64,000 nt of DNA. Origin: CAYTBN01 sp964542165. GTDB taxonomy: Bacteria > Myxococcota_A > UBA796 > UBA9615 > CAYRNR01. Of this stretch, positions 34,362 to 43,624 are shown piece after piece (the first letter of the stretch is position 1; the number at the start of each line of letters is the position of its first letter). Below the pieces are notes generated by a model. That model did no database searches and had not been told where the DNA came from. It worked only from the letters and a program-made list of their open reading frames with translations. Both the position numbers and the translations under genes were made by a program. The stretch spans positions 1 through 64,000 of the forward strand of contig CAZITQ010000016.1 of the NCBI GenBank assembly GCA_964542165.1. The letters run 5' to 3'.

Positions 34362-36961
34362 GCACCACGTTCCACTCCTGGGCCAGCAGCGGCGTGAGGT
34401 CCAGCGCCGGGGCAGACGGCACCCTGGAGCCGGCGGTCTCGGTCAACGGTGCGGGGGCCACCGGCCCGTCGTTCCAGCTCCTCGGGCCCGAGGCGGTCGT
34501 GGGGTTGCGGGACTCGGTCGTGGACCGCCGCTACCCCCTGCCCGACAGCCGCGAGGCGGTCACGAATCACCTGGCCACCCTCACCCTTTGCGAGGCCGAC
34601 CTTCCCTGGCGTTTCCGGCGGGGTGCGGCGACCGGCGGGGGACTGTCCCCCTGGATCGCCCTGGTGGTCGTTCCGGAAGCCGAGCCGGGCGGTCCCACCT
34701 ACAGCCCGAACTCGTCCAGCGCCGAGGTGCCCGGCCCGCTGGGGATCCTCACTGTCCCGCCGGAGTGCGCCCGACGCGACCTGCCCGACCTGGAGCAGGC
34801 GTGGGCCTGGGCCCACGTGGAGGGCGATCCGAGCGGCGATCCCTCGGCCGCGCGATCCCGGCTGGTCTGCCCCCGGCGCCTGTCGCCCGAGACCCTGTGG
34901 CGCGCCTGCGTGGTGCCCACCACCGTCGGCGGCGTGCGCGCGGGCCTGACGTCGCTGACGCCGGAGGCCGACGACTCGCCGGCCTGGGACGCGTCGGAGA
35001 CGCCGACCGTCCCCATCGAGCTGCCGGTCTACCTGACCTGGACCTTCGCCACCGGCGAACGCGCGGACTTCGAGACCCTGTGCAAGCGCCTGGTGTTCAC
35101 CGGGCCCGGCGACGCGGGCACCCGCCGCGTGCGGGCCACCGGGATCGACGGGGTGGGCGCGGAAGAGCGTGTCACCGTCGCGGGCGTGCTCGAGGGTGAG
35201 GCGGTGGACCTCCCCGATCCCCCCGAGTCGGTGAGCCACGCGCTCGCGACGCTGACAGATCCGGTCGACGGCGACCCCGTGGTCGCACCTCCCCGCTGGG
35301 GCGACGGCCTGGAGGGGGAGCGGGCCACCTGGGCCGACGAGCTGGCGGCCACGCCCGCCCACCGGGTCGCGGCCGGGGCCGGGGCCGAGGCGGTCCGCGC
35401 CCACGACCAGGCGCTGGTCGACGGCCTGTGGCGGGCCGTGGGCGACCGGGGCCGATCCCGCAGGCTGGAGGACCGGGCACGGATGGTGGGGGTGCTGGGC
35501 GAACGCTGGGCCCAGCGGCTGTCCGGGGCGTCCGACGAGACCCGGGTGCACGTGGCCTCGGCCCTGCTTCGCTCCCGATCCGACGTCGCGGCCTCGATGG
35601 CGGACGCCCAGGTCTCCGAGAGCCTGATCGGGCCCGCCCTGGCCCGGCGGACCTCCCGGGCCTCGACCCTGCAGGAGGCGACGCTGATCACGCCGGTGCT
35701 CACGGGCACGGCGCTGCAGCTGGAGACGCTGCGGACGGTGCACTCGCCCCCTGAACCGGTGTCGGCGATCCGCGAGGTGGACACGTTCTCCGTCGAGGCG
35801 GAGGACTCCGACGACGGCGACGGGGGCAGGACCCCGCTGACCGGGCCGGTCGGCCCCTTCGTCCCGCCCTCCCGCCCGGCTCGCCCGGGCACCCTGCGGC
35901 GCAGGCCGCCCCGCCCCCCGCCGCCGCACCGGCCGGGGCAGCCCGCTCCACCGCCCGCCGATCGGGCCGCTCCGGTCCGATGGGCCGACCGCTTCGACCG
36001 GGGCCCGGGTCCGGACCTGGAGGGGACACCGCGCACCGACAGCCACACCCCCGTCGACCTCTCGGACCTGGCCGTCGAGTCGCTTCGCGTGGGCACGGCG
36101 CGGATGGAGCGGGTCCAGGAACGCCAGGAGACCGATGGCGACGGGGATCCGATCCGTGTGGACCACCCACTGGTCGAGTCCCTGATCTCGTCGACCCCCG
36201 AGCTGCTGCTGCCCGGGCTGACGTCCCTGGGGGACAACGTGGTCACCCTGCTCGGATCCCGCGCGGATGGGATCGCCGCCGCGCTCATGGGGGCCAACCA
36301 CGAGCTGGCCCGGGAGATCCTCTGGCGCGAGATCCCCATCGCGCCCGGCGATGCCTGGTGGCGCTCGTTCTGGGAGGCGGGCACCGAGGACCTGCTCACC
36401 CCCGCCGACGACCGGACGCTGGCCGAGCTGCTGGAGCCGGACGCCGTGCCCCTGGTCCTGCTGGTCCGGGGCGACCTGATCGAGCGCTTCCCCGACGTCC
36501 GAGTACGGCTCGCGGAGGGGGAAGGGGACGGGGACTCGCGACGGCCGCGGACCGGCGGCACGGTCGTCGAGCCCGACTTCGAGAACCGAGTCGACGCGCG
36601 GACGACGCTGTACGGGTTCCGGGGGATGACGGACGGTCAGGTGCGCGGCGACGACGGCGGGGGCGGGTGGTACGTGGTCCTGGAGGAGGCCCAGGAGGCG
36701 CTGCGCTTCGGGCTCGAACCCGACGAGCTGGCCGGGGACGGCCCCGCGGCCTGGGACGACGTGTCCTGGGGCGACCTGGAGCCCCGCGACTGGGACGCCA
36801 TGCCTCACCTCACCCTGGATGCCGCCGGCCCCTCGCTGGCGGGCCTCCTCCCCCGCTGGGGGGCGTCGGCGGCGGCCACCGCCGCCCTGCTCGCCCGTCG
36901 CCCCTTCCGGGTGTTGATCCACGGGTCGGTCCTGCTGGCCGACGAGGGAGAGACGCCGTGA
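34358..36961 (+). CDS. gene 3 of the operon: uncharacterised protein with Pro-rich hinge and NHELAREILWRE motif
   Basis: An 867-residue protein whose ATG overlaps the stop of gene 2 (ATGA). The N-terminal third has LTLCEADLPWRFRRG, SPWIALVVVPEAEPGGP and RLVCPRRLSPETLWRACVVP. Residues about 497-541 form a Pro/Arg-rich hinge (TLRRRPPRPPPPHRPGQPAP). The C-terminal third contains MGANHELAREILWREIPI at about 644 with WWRSFWEAG after it. I recall the same block (NHEFARELLWRE with FRQFW) in other uncharacterised bacterial proteins next to counterparts of genes 4 and 5. There are no membrane segments, signal peptide or enzymatic motifs. It is presumably a structural or scaffold subunit. Confidence 0.78.
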   Translation: MSTTFHSWASSGVRSSAGADGTLEPAVSVNGAGATGPSFQLLGPEAVVGLRDSVVDRRYPLPDSREAVTNHLATLTLCEADLPWRFRRGAATGGGLSPWIALVVVPEAEPGGPTYSPNSSSAEVPGPLGILTVPPECARRDLPDLEQAWAWAHVEGDPSGDPSAARSRLVCPRRLSPETLWRACVVPTTVGGVRAGLTSLTPEADDSPAWDASETPTVPIELPVYLTWTFATGERADFETLCKRLVFTGPGDAGTRRVRATGIDGVGAEERVTVAGVLEGEAVDLPDPPESVSHALATLTDPVDGDPVVAPPRWGDGLEGERATWADELAATPAHRVAAGAGAEAVRAHDQALVDGLWRAVGDRGRSRRLEDRARMVGVLGERWAQRLSGASDETRVHVASALLRSRSDVAASMADAQVSESLIGPALARRTSRASTLQEATLITPVLTGTALQLETLRTVHSPPEPVSAIREVDTFSVEAEDSDDGDGGRTPLTGPVGPFVPPSRPARPGTLRRRPPRPPPPHRPGQPAPPPADRAAPVRWADRFDRGPGPDLEGTPRTDSHTPVDLSDLAVESLRVGTARMERVQERQETDGDGDPIRVDHPLVESLISSTPELLLPGLTSLGDNVVTLLGSRADGIAAALMGANHELAREILWREIPIAPGDAWWRSFWEAGTEDLLTPADDRTLAELLEPDAVPLVLLVRGDLIERFPDVRVRLAEGEGDGDSRRPRTGGTVVEPDFENRVDARTTLYGFRGMTDGQVRGDDGGGGWYVVLEEAQEALRFGLEPDELAGDGPAAWDDVSWGDLEPRDWDAMPHLTLDAAGPSLAGLLPRWGASAAATAALLARRPFRVLIHGSVLLADEGETP

Positions 36962-39900
36962 CGGTCCCCGTCCTGCTGCTGCCGGTTCGTCTGGAGACCC
37001 GCTTCGACCTGGACCGGGACCCCCCCCAGCTGCGGGTACGGATCTTCCCCGACGCGGCCCACGTCAGCGCCCACTCCGACACGATCCATGCCGGGGAGGC
37101 CGAGGCCCTGACGGACTACACCGGGGCTGGCGAGGACGCGGCCGCGTTCGAAAGACTGGTGACCGCGGTCGGCGGCCCCCGCGCCCGCTACCTGGTTCAG
37201 GAGCGGCCCACGGACATCGGTGCGACAGGCACCCCCGCCGCCCGGGGGCTGCCCGAGCGGTTCACGGTGATCTGCCGCCGGGAGGACGGGGGGATCGTCG
37301 CCCAGGTCGACGGCGCCGAGGTCTCCCGCGATGCGCTCCCGTGCTCCCCGCTCGCCGGGGAGGGCGGCCTCCCGGCCTGGATGCGCGACTTCGACGAGGC
37401 GGTGGAGGCGGGCATGGCCGTGCGCGTCCCCCTCGGCGCGTCGGACATCCCGGGCACCGACGAACCGGGCCTCACCGTGCAGGTGGTCGGGCTCGCGCCG
37501 GGCAGTCCGGAGGACGGTCAGCGGGAAATCGGCGAGCTGCTGCGGGCCCACGCCTACGGCGCCGGGCTGGACCTGGTCCCACCGGACACGCCCACCAACC
37601 ACACCGCGTCGGTCCGGTCGCCCGTGTCCCGGTGGGGACCGACGGCCGACGAGATCTGGCCGACGCTCTCCGCAGCGCCCCCCTCGGACCCGGACCTGCT
37701 GGGAGAGGCGGCCGCCGAGCGGCTGATCGCCGCGCTGGGGCTGGATCCCACGGGGGCGGGGGCGACCGCCCTGGCCCGTTGCGTCCACGCCGGTCACGGG
37801 TACGGCTCCCTGCAGTCGGGCCTCACCGGGGTGGTCTGGCGCCGGTTCCTGCGCAGCGAGTTCCACGAGCTGGGGGCCGACGAAGAGCGGATCGAGCGGA
37901 CGGAGGCCTGGGCCCTGGACCATGTCTGCCCCGACGGACCGCTGCCCACGCTCAGGGTCGGCCGCGAGCCGTACGGGATCGTGCCGATCCGCCCGGTGGG
38001 CCGCCGGACCTCCTCGTGGCCCGAGCGGGCCGCCCTGCTGGGGCGCCTACGCGCGTTCTGGGAGTCGAAGACCCCGGCGATCATCGACCACCGCCAGACC
38101 ACCTCGGCCGAGACCTGGCACGCGGTGCTCGGCGCTCTCTCCGGCGCCGGAAACGCCCGTGCGCGCGGCGTCACCTTCGATCGCAACTGGTTCTTCCGGA
38201 GCCTCGGCTGGGCCTTCATCATGGAGGGCACCGACGACGGCCCCGGGTTCCTCCACACGGTCAGCGAGGCCACCGCCGAGGCGTTCCAGGAGGCCTCCAC
38301 CCTCGAGGAGCAGCTGGCCATCGTCCAGGGACAGCTGGACGGGATCCCGGACGTGCTGCCCGGCAACTCCCCGCTGATCCGCGTGGCCGAGGTCTGCACC
38401 ATCGTACGGGATGTGCTCGAGACCCACCTGAGGCGGGTCGAAGCCTGGCGGCTGGTCGACCCCGACTGGCCGGGGGTCTACCTGGACTCGGACCTGCCCG
38501 AAGGGGCCTACCGGGTGGTGACGGGGGAGCGGGCGCTGGACGAGAGCGAGACCCCGCTGACCGACTGGTTCGTGGGCCACAGCGACAGCGAGGCCGAGGC
38601 GCTGGCGGCGCTGCTGCCCGACGGGGCCGAGCGGGAGAGGGCCCTGGCACGGGCCGCGGGGTTGCTCCACCACCGCCTCGACGCCTGGTGGCAGGGGGTC
38701 ACCAGCGAGACCCTCTCGGGGGAGCGGCAGACCGCGCCCACCGGCCTCCGGCTGGGCGCATACGGGGTGGTCGAGGACCTGCACCCCCGCGACGACGGCC
38801 CCAGCTCCGGGTACCTGCTCGCCCCCGACCTGGCCTCCGGGCGCACGGCGGCGATCCTGCGCGCGGCGTACCACTCCCAGGGCGACGAACGGGAGGGGGC
38901 GCTGGCCGCGGTACGGCTGGACTCCCGAGCCGCGCGGCGAGCCGAGGCCCTGCTGGACGCCCTGAGGGGCGGACGCCCCCTGGAGGAGGCCCTGGGACGC
39001 GCGCTGTTACGGGACCTGCGCGACGTAGGGCTGGGAGTCCTGCTCCCGGAGATCGCGGACGCGCTGCCCGTGGATCGCGAGGACGATCCCCGGGTCGCCG
39101 GGGTCCCGGACGGCTTGAAGGTCGCCCTGGCCTGGCTCGATCCACCGCAGGACGAGGAAGGGGCCGCGGAGGTCCGCGGCGCGGTCGAGGCAGCGATGGC
39201 GGCGGCGGGTCTCACGGGCCCCCAGCGATCCACGGCCGAGGCGGTACTCCTCGGCCTGGCGGGGGACCTGGACGCCCTGTCGGACCTGGTGCTGGCCGAG
39301 GGGGTCCACCTGCAAGCGGGTGCCCTCGAGGCCCGGGCGAGCGCCTGGCGAGCGGCGTTCTCCACCGGCGAGCGGCCGCCCCCGGAGAGCGCCCTGCTCG
39401 CCGCGGGGGGCGCCCCCCAGGTGACACGCCGGCTGGTGGCGGTCGTGGCCCCCGCGGCGACGGCACCGGCGGAGGGCGGGTGGGCGGCCGTGGAGGGCGC
39501 CGGTGCGCCGGTCGAGCGCTGGCTGCGCAGCTTGCTGGGGTCGGCCGACGACTGGGGATGCCGGACCGCCGACGGCGGGACCTGGTGCCTGGAGGCGCTG
39601 GAGACCAGCGCGCTGGGGCTGGTGTCGGACCTCGCCGGCGACCCGTCCACCTGGCTTCAGCGAGTCGGCGGGGAGATCGGGGCCACCGATCCCACCGATG
39701 CGGGGGAGGCGTTGCGACCCCTGTCCACCCTGGCGGTGATGCTGCCGCCGCTGGCGACGCTGGTGTCCTCGGCCCGCTTCCTCACCGCGGACGAGCTGGC
39801 GGGGGGGCCGGCGGACAACGGACTCCGCGTGGCGGATCTGCTCGCGGAGGGTTCGGGGGCGATCCCGGATCTCGGGTCGCCGGACGAACTCCTGGCCGCC

Positions 39901-40392
39901 GAGGGTCGCGAGGCGCGCCTCCGCAATGCCGCGGAGCTGGAGCACCAGGCGCAGGTCCACTCCCGGGTCCGCGACCTGGTGGAGGCGTACCAGATCGCCG
40001 AGGCCCTCGGCGCTGGGCCGCTGCTGCAACCCGTGAGAGTGCGGGCGACCGATCCCGGCGACGCCGCGCCGCTGGTCATGGCGACCTTGGCTGCGGATCC
40101 GCGGGAGGACGGTCCGATGGCGGCCTTCGTCGTGGCCTCGTTCAGCGAGCCCCGGGCGCGTCCGACCCAGGACGCGAGCGTGGTCTTCCACCACGACGCA
40201 CCCCAGTCCCACGCCCCCCAGGTCTGGCTGCTCGGCCTGCCCCACGGCGACCTGGGATGGTCGACGACAGCGCTGCTGGGGGTGGTCGACGAGGCCCTTG
40301 CCCTCTCCCGGATGCGAGCGATCGGCCCCCGGGAGCTGGGGGAGCTGGATTTCTTCTTGCCCCTGGGACGGCACGCCGTGGAGGGGTCATGA
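36958..40392 (+). CDS. gene 4 of the operon: uncharacterised large protein with LPVRLETRF N terminus
   Basis: A 1144-residue protein starting at GTG (MTVPVLLLPVRLETRFDLDR, then LRVRIFPDAAHVSAHSDT), overlapping gene 3 by 4 bases. Further signatures are NHTASVRSPVSRWGP near 215, PTLRVGREPYGIVPIRPV near 329 and LGAYGVVEDL followed by GYLLAPDLASGRTAAILRAA near 620, then SRAARRAEALLDALRGGRPL. I recognise these as belonging to a recurrent but unnamed family; function is not known. The protein is mainly helical in the second half and has no signal peptide or membrane segment. It sits between the NHELAREILWRE protein and gene 5, the order I would expect for a conserved set. Confidence 0.78.
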   Translation: MTVPVLLLPVRLETRFDLDRDPPQLRVRIFPDAAHVSAHSDTIHAGEAEALTDYTGAGEDAAAFERLVTAVGGPRARYLVQERPTDIGATGTPAARGLPERFTVICRREDGGIVAQVDGAEVSRDALPCSPLAGEGGLPAWMRDFDEAVEAGMAVRVPLGASDIPGTDEPGLTVQVVGLAPGSPEDGQREIGELLRAHAYGAGLDLVPPDTPTNHTASVRSPVSRWGPTADEIWPTLSAAPPSDPDLLGEAAAERLIAALGLDPTGAGATALARCVHAGHGYGSLQSGLTGVVWRRFLRSEFHELGADEERIERTEAWALDHVCPDGPLPTLRVGREPYGIVPIRPVGRRTSSWPERAALLGRLRAFWESKTPAIIDHRQTTSAETWHAVLGALSGAGNARARGVTFDRNWFFRSLGWAFIMEGTDDGPGFLHTVSEATAEAFQEASTLEEQLAIVQGQLDGIPDVLPGNSPLIRVAEVCTIVRDVLETHLRRVEAWRLVDPDWPGVYLDSDLPEGAYRVVTGERALDESETPLTDWFVGHSDSEAEALAALLPDGAERERALARAAGLLHHRLDAWWQGVTSETLSGERQTAPTGLRLGAYGVVEDLHPRDDGPSSGYLLAPDLASGRTAAILRAAYHSQGDEREGALAAVRLDSRAARRAEALLDALRGGRPLEEALGRALLRDLRDVGLGVLLPEIADALPVDREDDPRVAGVPDGLKVALAWLDPPQDEEGAAEVRGAVEAAMAAAGLTGPQRSTAEAVLLGLAGDLDALSDLVLAEGVHLQAGALEARASAWRAAFSTGERPPPESALLAAGGAPQVTRRLVAVVAPAATAPAEGGWAAVEGAGAPVERWLRSLLGSADDWGCRTADGGTWCLEALETSALGLVSDLAGDPSTWLQRVGGEIGATDPTDAGEALRPLSTLAVMLPPLATLVSSARFLTADELAGGPADNGLRVADLLAEGSGAIPDLGSPDELLAAEGREARLRNAAELEHQAQVHSRVRDLVEAYQIAEALGAGPLLQPVRVRATDPGDAAPLVMATLAADPREDGPMAAFVVASFSEPRARPTQDASVVFHHDAPQSHAPQVWLLGLPHGDLGWSTTALLGVVDEALALSRMRAIGPRELGELDFFLPLGRHAVEGS

Positions 40393-41984
40393 GCTGGGAA
40401 CGTCTCGAGTACCACACCGGCACCGAGGACGCCGAGCTCAGCCTGGCCGAACGGATCGCCGATCCACTGTGGATGCTGGCCCGCCAGCGCCAGGTCGGAG
40501 AGCTGCTGGGGGAGGACGCGGCCTCGCCGTTGCTGTGCGGGGTGAGCGTCGAGAGGCTGCCCGTGGTGGCCGCCGGCCCCGAAGACGACCTGCGGGAGCT
40601 CGACGGTGCGCCCCCTGAGGCCGCGCTCCAGGCCGAGCCCATCGAGAACGGCCCTTCGTCCCTCCGCCGGGCCGTGGACCGCGGGCTGGCGCTGCTGCGT
40701 ACCCTCTCGGTCTCGGGTCTGGGTCCGCTGATCCCGGTCCTGCGCCAGAGGTTCCCCATCGCCGTCGGGTCGGGGGCGGGCGATCCAGGGGGCTCGCTGC
40801 TGTCGGTCCTGGCGGCCGGGAGCGTGGACGCCCGGGCGGTCCAGCGGTCGGTCGACGCCCACGGTATCGAGCAGCTCGCGGACGGGATGGAGGGCGCGGA
40901 GCCGGCCCGACTCCAGGCCGCCTGGGACCTGTGGAACGACCTGGACGGCGGGACCGTCCAGCGGGACGAGGAGCCCGCGAGCTGGCGCAGGGAGCGGCTG
41001 GCCTACGAGGGGCGTGTCGTCGCGGGACGGGGCGACCGCCAGGTGACCCTGGCCGTCCACGGACACGGGGGCGGCGAGCTGCGCTGGTACGACCTGGACG
41101 TGGTGTCCGAGGCCGGCGAGGCCAAACCCGACCCGCCGGCCAGCGCCGTACCCACGGCCGTACAGTACCCCGGCATGCCGTCCATGCGCTGGTGGTCCTT
41201 CGAGGACGCCGATGTCCACTTCGGCGGACTGGAGGGCGGCGAGGACGACGCGGCTGCGGCCCTGGTGGGGGCCTTCGCCACCGCGCTGGGGGACGACTGG
41301 TTCGCGGTCCCGGTCCGGGTCGAGGGCCCCGCGCTGCTGAGGGTGCACCGGCTGGCGGTGCGGGACGTGTTCGGTGAGACGATCCAGGTGACCCCGGTGT
41401 GGGAGCGCGACGGGGATCCCCGACCGTTCCGTCTGTTCGAGTTGACCACCCGGGACGGCGACACCTCTCCCTGGCTGCCCCTGCTCGGACCGCCGGGACG
41501 CCTCCTGTCTGGCCCCGCCCTGGAGGAGGTGGTCTTCACCCGGGACGAGGCGGCCAACCTGGCCTGGGCCATCGAGCGCAGCGTCGAGGCCGCCAGCGGC
41601 CGCTCGGCCGCGCGGTCGGGCCGCCGCCCCGATCCGGACACCGCCGGCGAGTGGACCTGGCAGCTCCAGCCGCGGGTGACGGACAGCCACGTCCCCCTGG
41701 TTCCCGAGGGCGGAGACGACGGGACCTGGCAGATGGTGCTCCGCCGCGGCCGCATGGGCAGCTGGACCACCGGGGAGGGGCCGAAGGGCCGCATCCTCGT
41801 TCCCGAGGCCCCCCTGTGGATCGACGAGGAGTGCGTGCCCGCCGAGGGCCTGTCCGTACAGCGCCGCGCCGTCGTCGCCCGGGACGCTCGGGGGCGCTTG
41901 TGGACCTGGGTCGGCCGCCGCCTGGACCACGAGCCCACCCCGCCCACGCCCCCCCTCGCGTTCGACCGCCTGCGCAAACCCTAG
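40389..41984 (+). CDS. gene 5 of the operon: uncharacterised protein with PGMP-RWW-FED motif
   Basis: A 531-residue protein, ATG overlapping the stop of gene 4 (ATGA). Signatures: ERIADPLWMLARQRQVGELL with GEDAASP at residues 22-48, YPGMPSMRWWSFEDADVHFG followed by GL near 260, DDWFAVPVRV near 302 and GPALEEVVFTRDEAANLAWA near 375. These motifs are nearly invariant in the related uncharacterised proteins I can recall, so this is the best anchor for finding the system elsewhere. The C-terminal part ends LSVQRRAVVARDARGRLWTW and is rich in Arg. No transmembrane segment, signal or catalytic triad is visible. The operon ends here, convergent with a propeller lipoprotein. Confidence 0.78.
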   Translation: MSWERLEYHTGTEDAELSLAERIADPLWMLARQRQVGELLGEDAASPLLCGVSVERLPVVAAGPEDDLRELDGAPPEAALQAEPIENGPSSLRRAVDRGLALLRTLSVSGLGPLIPVLRQRFPIAVGSGAGDPGGSLLSVLAAGSVDARAVQRSVDAHGIEQLADGMEGAEPARLQAAWDLWNDLDGGTVQRDEEPASWRRERLAYEGRVVAGRGDRQVTLAVHGHGGGELRWYDLDVVSEAGEAKPDPPASAVPTAVQYPGMPSMRWWSFEDADVHFGGLEGGEDDAAAALVGAFATALGDDWFAVPVRVEGPALLRVHRLAVRDVFGETIQVTPVWERDGDPRPFRLFELTTRDGDTSPWLPLLGPPGRLLSGPALEEVVFTRDEAANLAWAIERSVEAASGRSAARSGRRPDPDTAGEWTWQLQPRVTDSHVPLVPEGGDDGTWQMVLRRGRMGSWTTGEGPKGRILVPEAPLWIDEECVPAEGLSVQRRAVVARDARGRLWTWVGRRLDHEPTPPTPPLAFDRLRKP

Positions 41985-42021
41985 GGAGTTCGGCGCCTGC
42001 CGGAACGCGGCGCCTCGGGGG

Positions 42022-43605
42022 CTACTGCCCCAGACAGACCAGCGCGCCGCCGCGCACGCCGACCACGATCCGGCCGTCCCAGAACACGGGGGAAGACTCC
42101 ACCGCGCCGCCCATCTCGATCTCCCACAACGGGGTACCGTCCACGGCGTCGAAGGCCTGGATCCACCCGCGGGAGTCGGCGACCACGATGGTCTGGCCAT
42201 CCAGGGCCGGTGAGGACCAGGACACGCCGTGCAGCGGCCGGGACCATACGATCACCGGCTGACCGTCCTCGTCCGGAGCCTTGCGGATCGCCAGGATCTG
42301 GCCGTCGCCGAAGGTGGGCTCGTGGGCCGTGGGGACGAAGACGAGGTCGTCGGAGGGACCGAAGCCGACGGCCGCGGTGGCCAGCACGCCGCCGTTGAAG
42401 TCGTGCTTGTAGTCGACCTTCTTCCAGGTCCAGGCGGGGATCTCCAGTCGCCAGGCGAAGTCCCGGGTCTCCAGATCGACCTTCGAGAACCGCAGTGTGC
42501 CTTCGGCCCGGGCCGGGCGGCGGTGGATCTGATGGTCCACCTCGGTGCCGATGTAGAGGTAGGGGTGGCCGTCCTCGATGGAGATCACCGGGCTGGCGTC
42601 GGTGTCGTCGCCCAGGTCCAGGCGCAGCACCTCCTCGCCGGATGCGTGGTCGATGCCGATCAGGCTGCCGATGCTGTCGGCGAAGTAGGCCACCCCGTCG
42701 TGCAGGGCCACCGAGGACTCGATCCCGGGGGCCCAGCGGGAGGAGCCGTCCTTCTTGTCGGGGTCGCCGTACGACGGTCGCACCGAGTGGTAGGCCACCG
42801 GATCGATCTCCGGGTCGAGGCCGATCCGCTGGCCGCCCCAGTCGGTGTTCAGGTCGACCCGGTAGAACAGCCCGTTCTCGCCGCCGAGCAGCATCCGGTC
42901 CTGGTCCGCCAGGATCAGGGAGTTGCCGTCGCTGCCACCCCAGGTTCGAACGGGCGCCAGGCGCTCGCCGCCGAACTCCTTGCGGGAGCCCGGGATGTCC
43001 ATCAGCACCTCGTTGTTGATCAACGAGATCGCCTTGTAGTGCCAGTTGCGGTCGTGGCCCGACAGGCCCTGGCCCACGTAGAGCAGGGGGGCACCCCGGG
43101 GATCGATGGACATGGTGCCCTTGATGGAGGCGGTCTGGGCCCGGAAGTTCGGGCGGCTCGGCTCGCCGGTGTCCAGATCGACGAAGTAGACCCGGCCGTC
43201 GAGCCCGCCGACGATGGCCTCGATCGCCGGGCCGCCGGGCACGTCGAAGGGCTGGATCGCCCGGGCCTCGTCGCCCCAGTCCACCAGCAGCGGCTGGCCA
43301 GTCCAGCCCACGCCGCACCACTCCTTGTTGCAGCCCACCCGCTGTCGCCAGAGCACCTCGGGCAGATTCCGGGGCAGCGACCCGATCCCGTGCCGGTCCC
43401 GGTAGGGGGTGCCGCGGAAGCGCAAGATCCCCTCGTTGGGATCCAGGGGATGCTCACCGATCTCGGCCTCCCAGGGTGCGGGGCCGCTGTCCAGCTCGAT
43501 CCCGTCCTCGGCCGAGTCGTCGTCCAGCGGGGGCTCTGGCTCCACGGGCACGCGGCAGCCGCAAAGCCAGGCGATCGCGATCGAGATGGAGAGGAGGCGA
43601 CGCAA
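42022..43605 (-). CDS. PQQ-type beta-propeller lipoprotein
   Basis: A 527-residue lipoprotein starting at TTG (MRRLLSISIAIAWLCGC by the frame), with the lipobox CGC and a DDDSAEDG linker. The mature part has propeller blades such as VGGLDGRVYFVDLDTGEPSR, GVAYFADSIGSLIGIDHASG and GQTIVVADSRGWIQAFDAVD, followed by GTPLWEIEMGG, the AxDxxTGxxLW tryptophan-docking pattern of PQQ/BamB-like propellers. No catalytic PQQ ligands are obvious, so it is probably structural or binding. No Shine-Dalgarno is visible before the TTG, but its stop-to-start distance to the gene above is only 19 bases, so coupled translation is possible. Confidence 0.82.
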   Translation of the reverse strand: MRRLLSISIAIAWLCGCRVPVEPEPPLDDDSAEDGIELDSGPAPWEAEIGEHPLDPNEGILRFRGTPYRDRHGIGSLPRNLPEVLWRQRVGCNKEWCGVGWTGQPLLVDWGDEARAIQPFDVPGGPAIEAIVGGLDGRVYFVDLDTGEPSRPNFRAQTASIKGTMSIDPRGAPLLYVGQGLSGHDRNWHYKAISLINNEVLMDIPGSRKEFGGERLAPVRTWGGSDGNSLILADQDRMLLGGENGLFYRVDLNTDWGGQRIGLDPEIDPVAYHSVRPSYGDPDKKDGSSRWAPGIESSVALHDGVAYFADSIGSLIGIDHASGEEVLRLDLGDDTDASPVISIEDGHPYLYIGTEVDHQIHRRPARAEGTLRFSKVDLETRDFAWRLEIPAWTWKKVDYKHDFNGGVLATAAVGFGPSDDLVFVPTAHEPTFGDGQILAIRKAPDEDGQPVIVWSRPLHGVSWSSPALDGQTIVVADSRGWIQAFDAVDGTPLWEIEMGGAVESSPVFWDGRIVVGVRGGALVCLGQ

Positions 43606-43624
43606 GGATCGTACGGGCGCGAGC

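Noticed and set aside
41992..42014. Hairpin from two GGCGCC hexamers between operon gene 5 and the propeller gene
   Set aside because: GGCGCC is self-palindromic and common here; only a 6-base stem without T tract, so not called a terminator.
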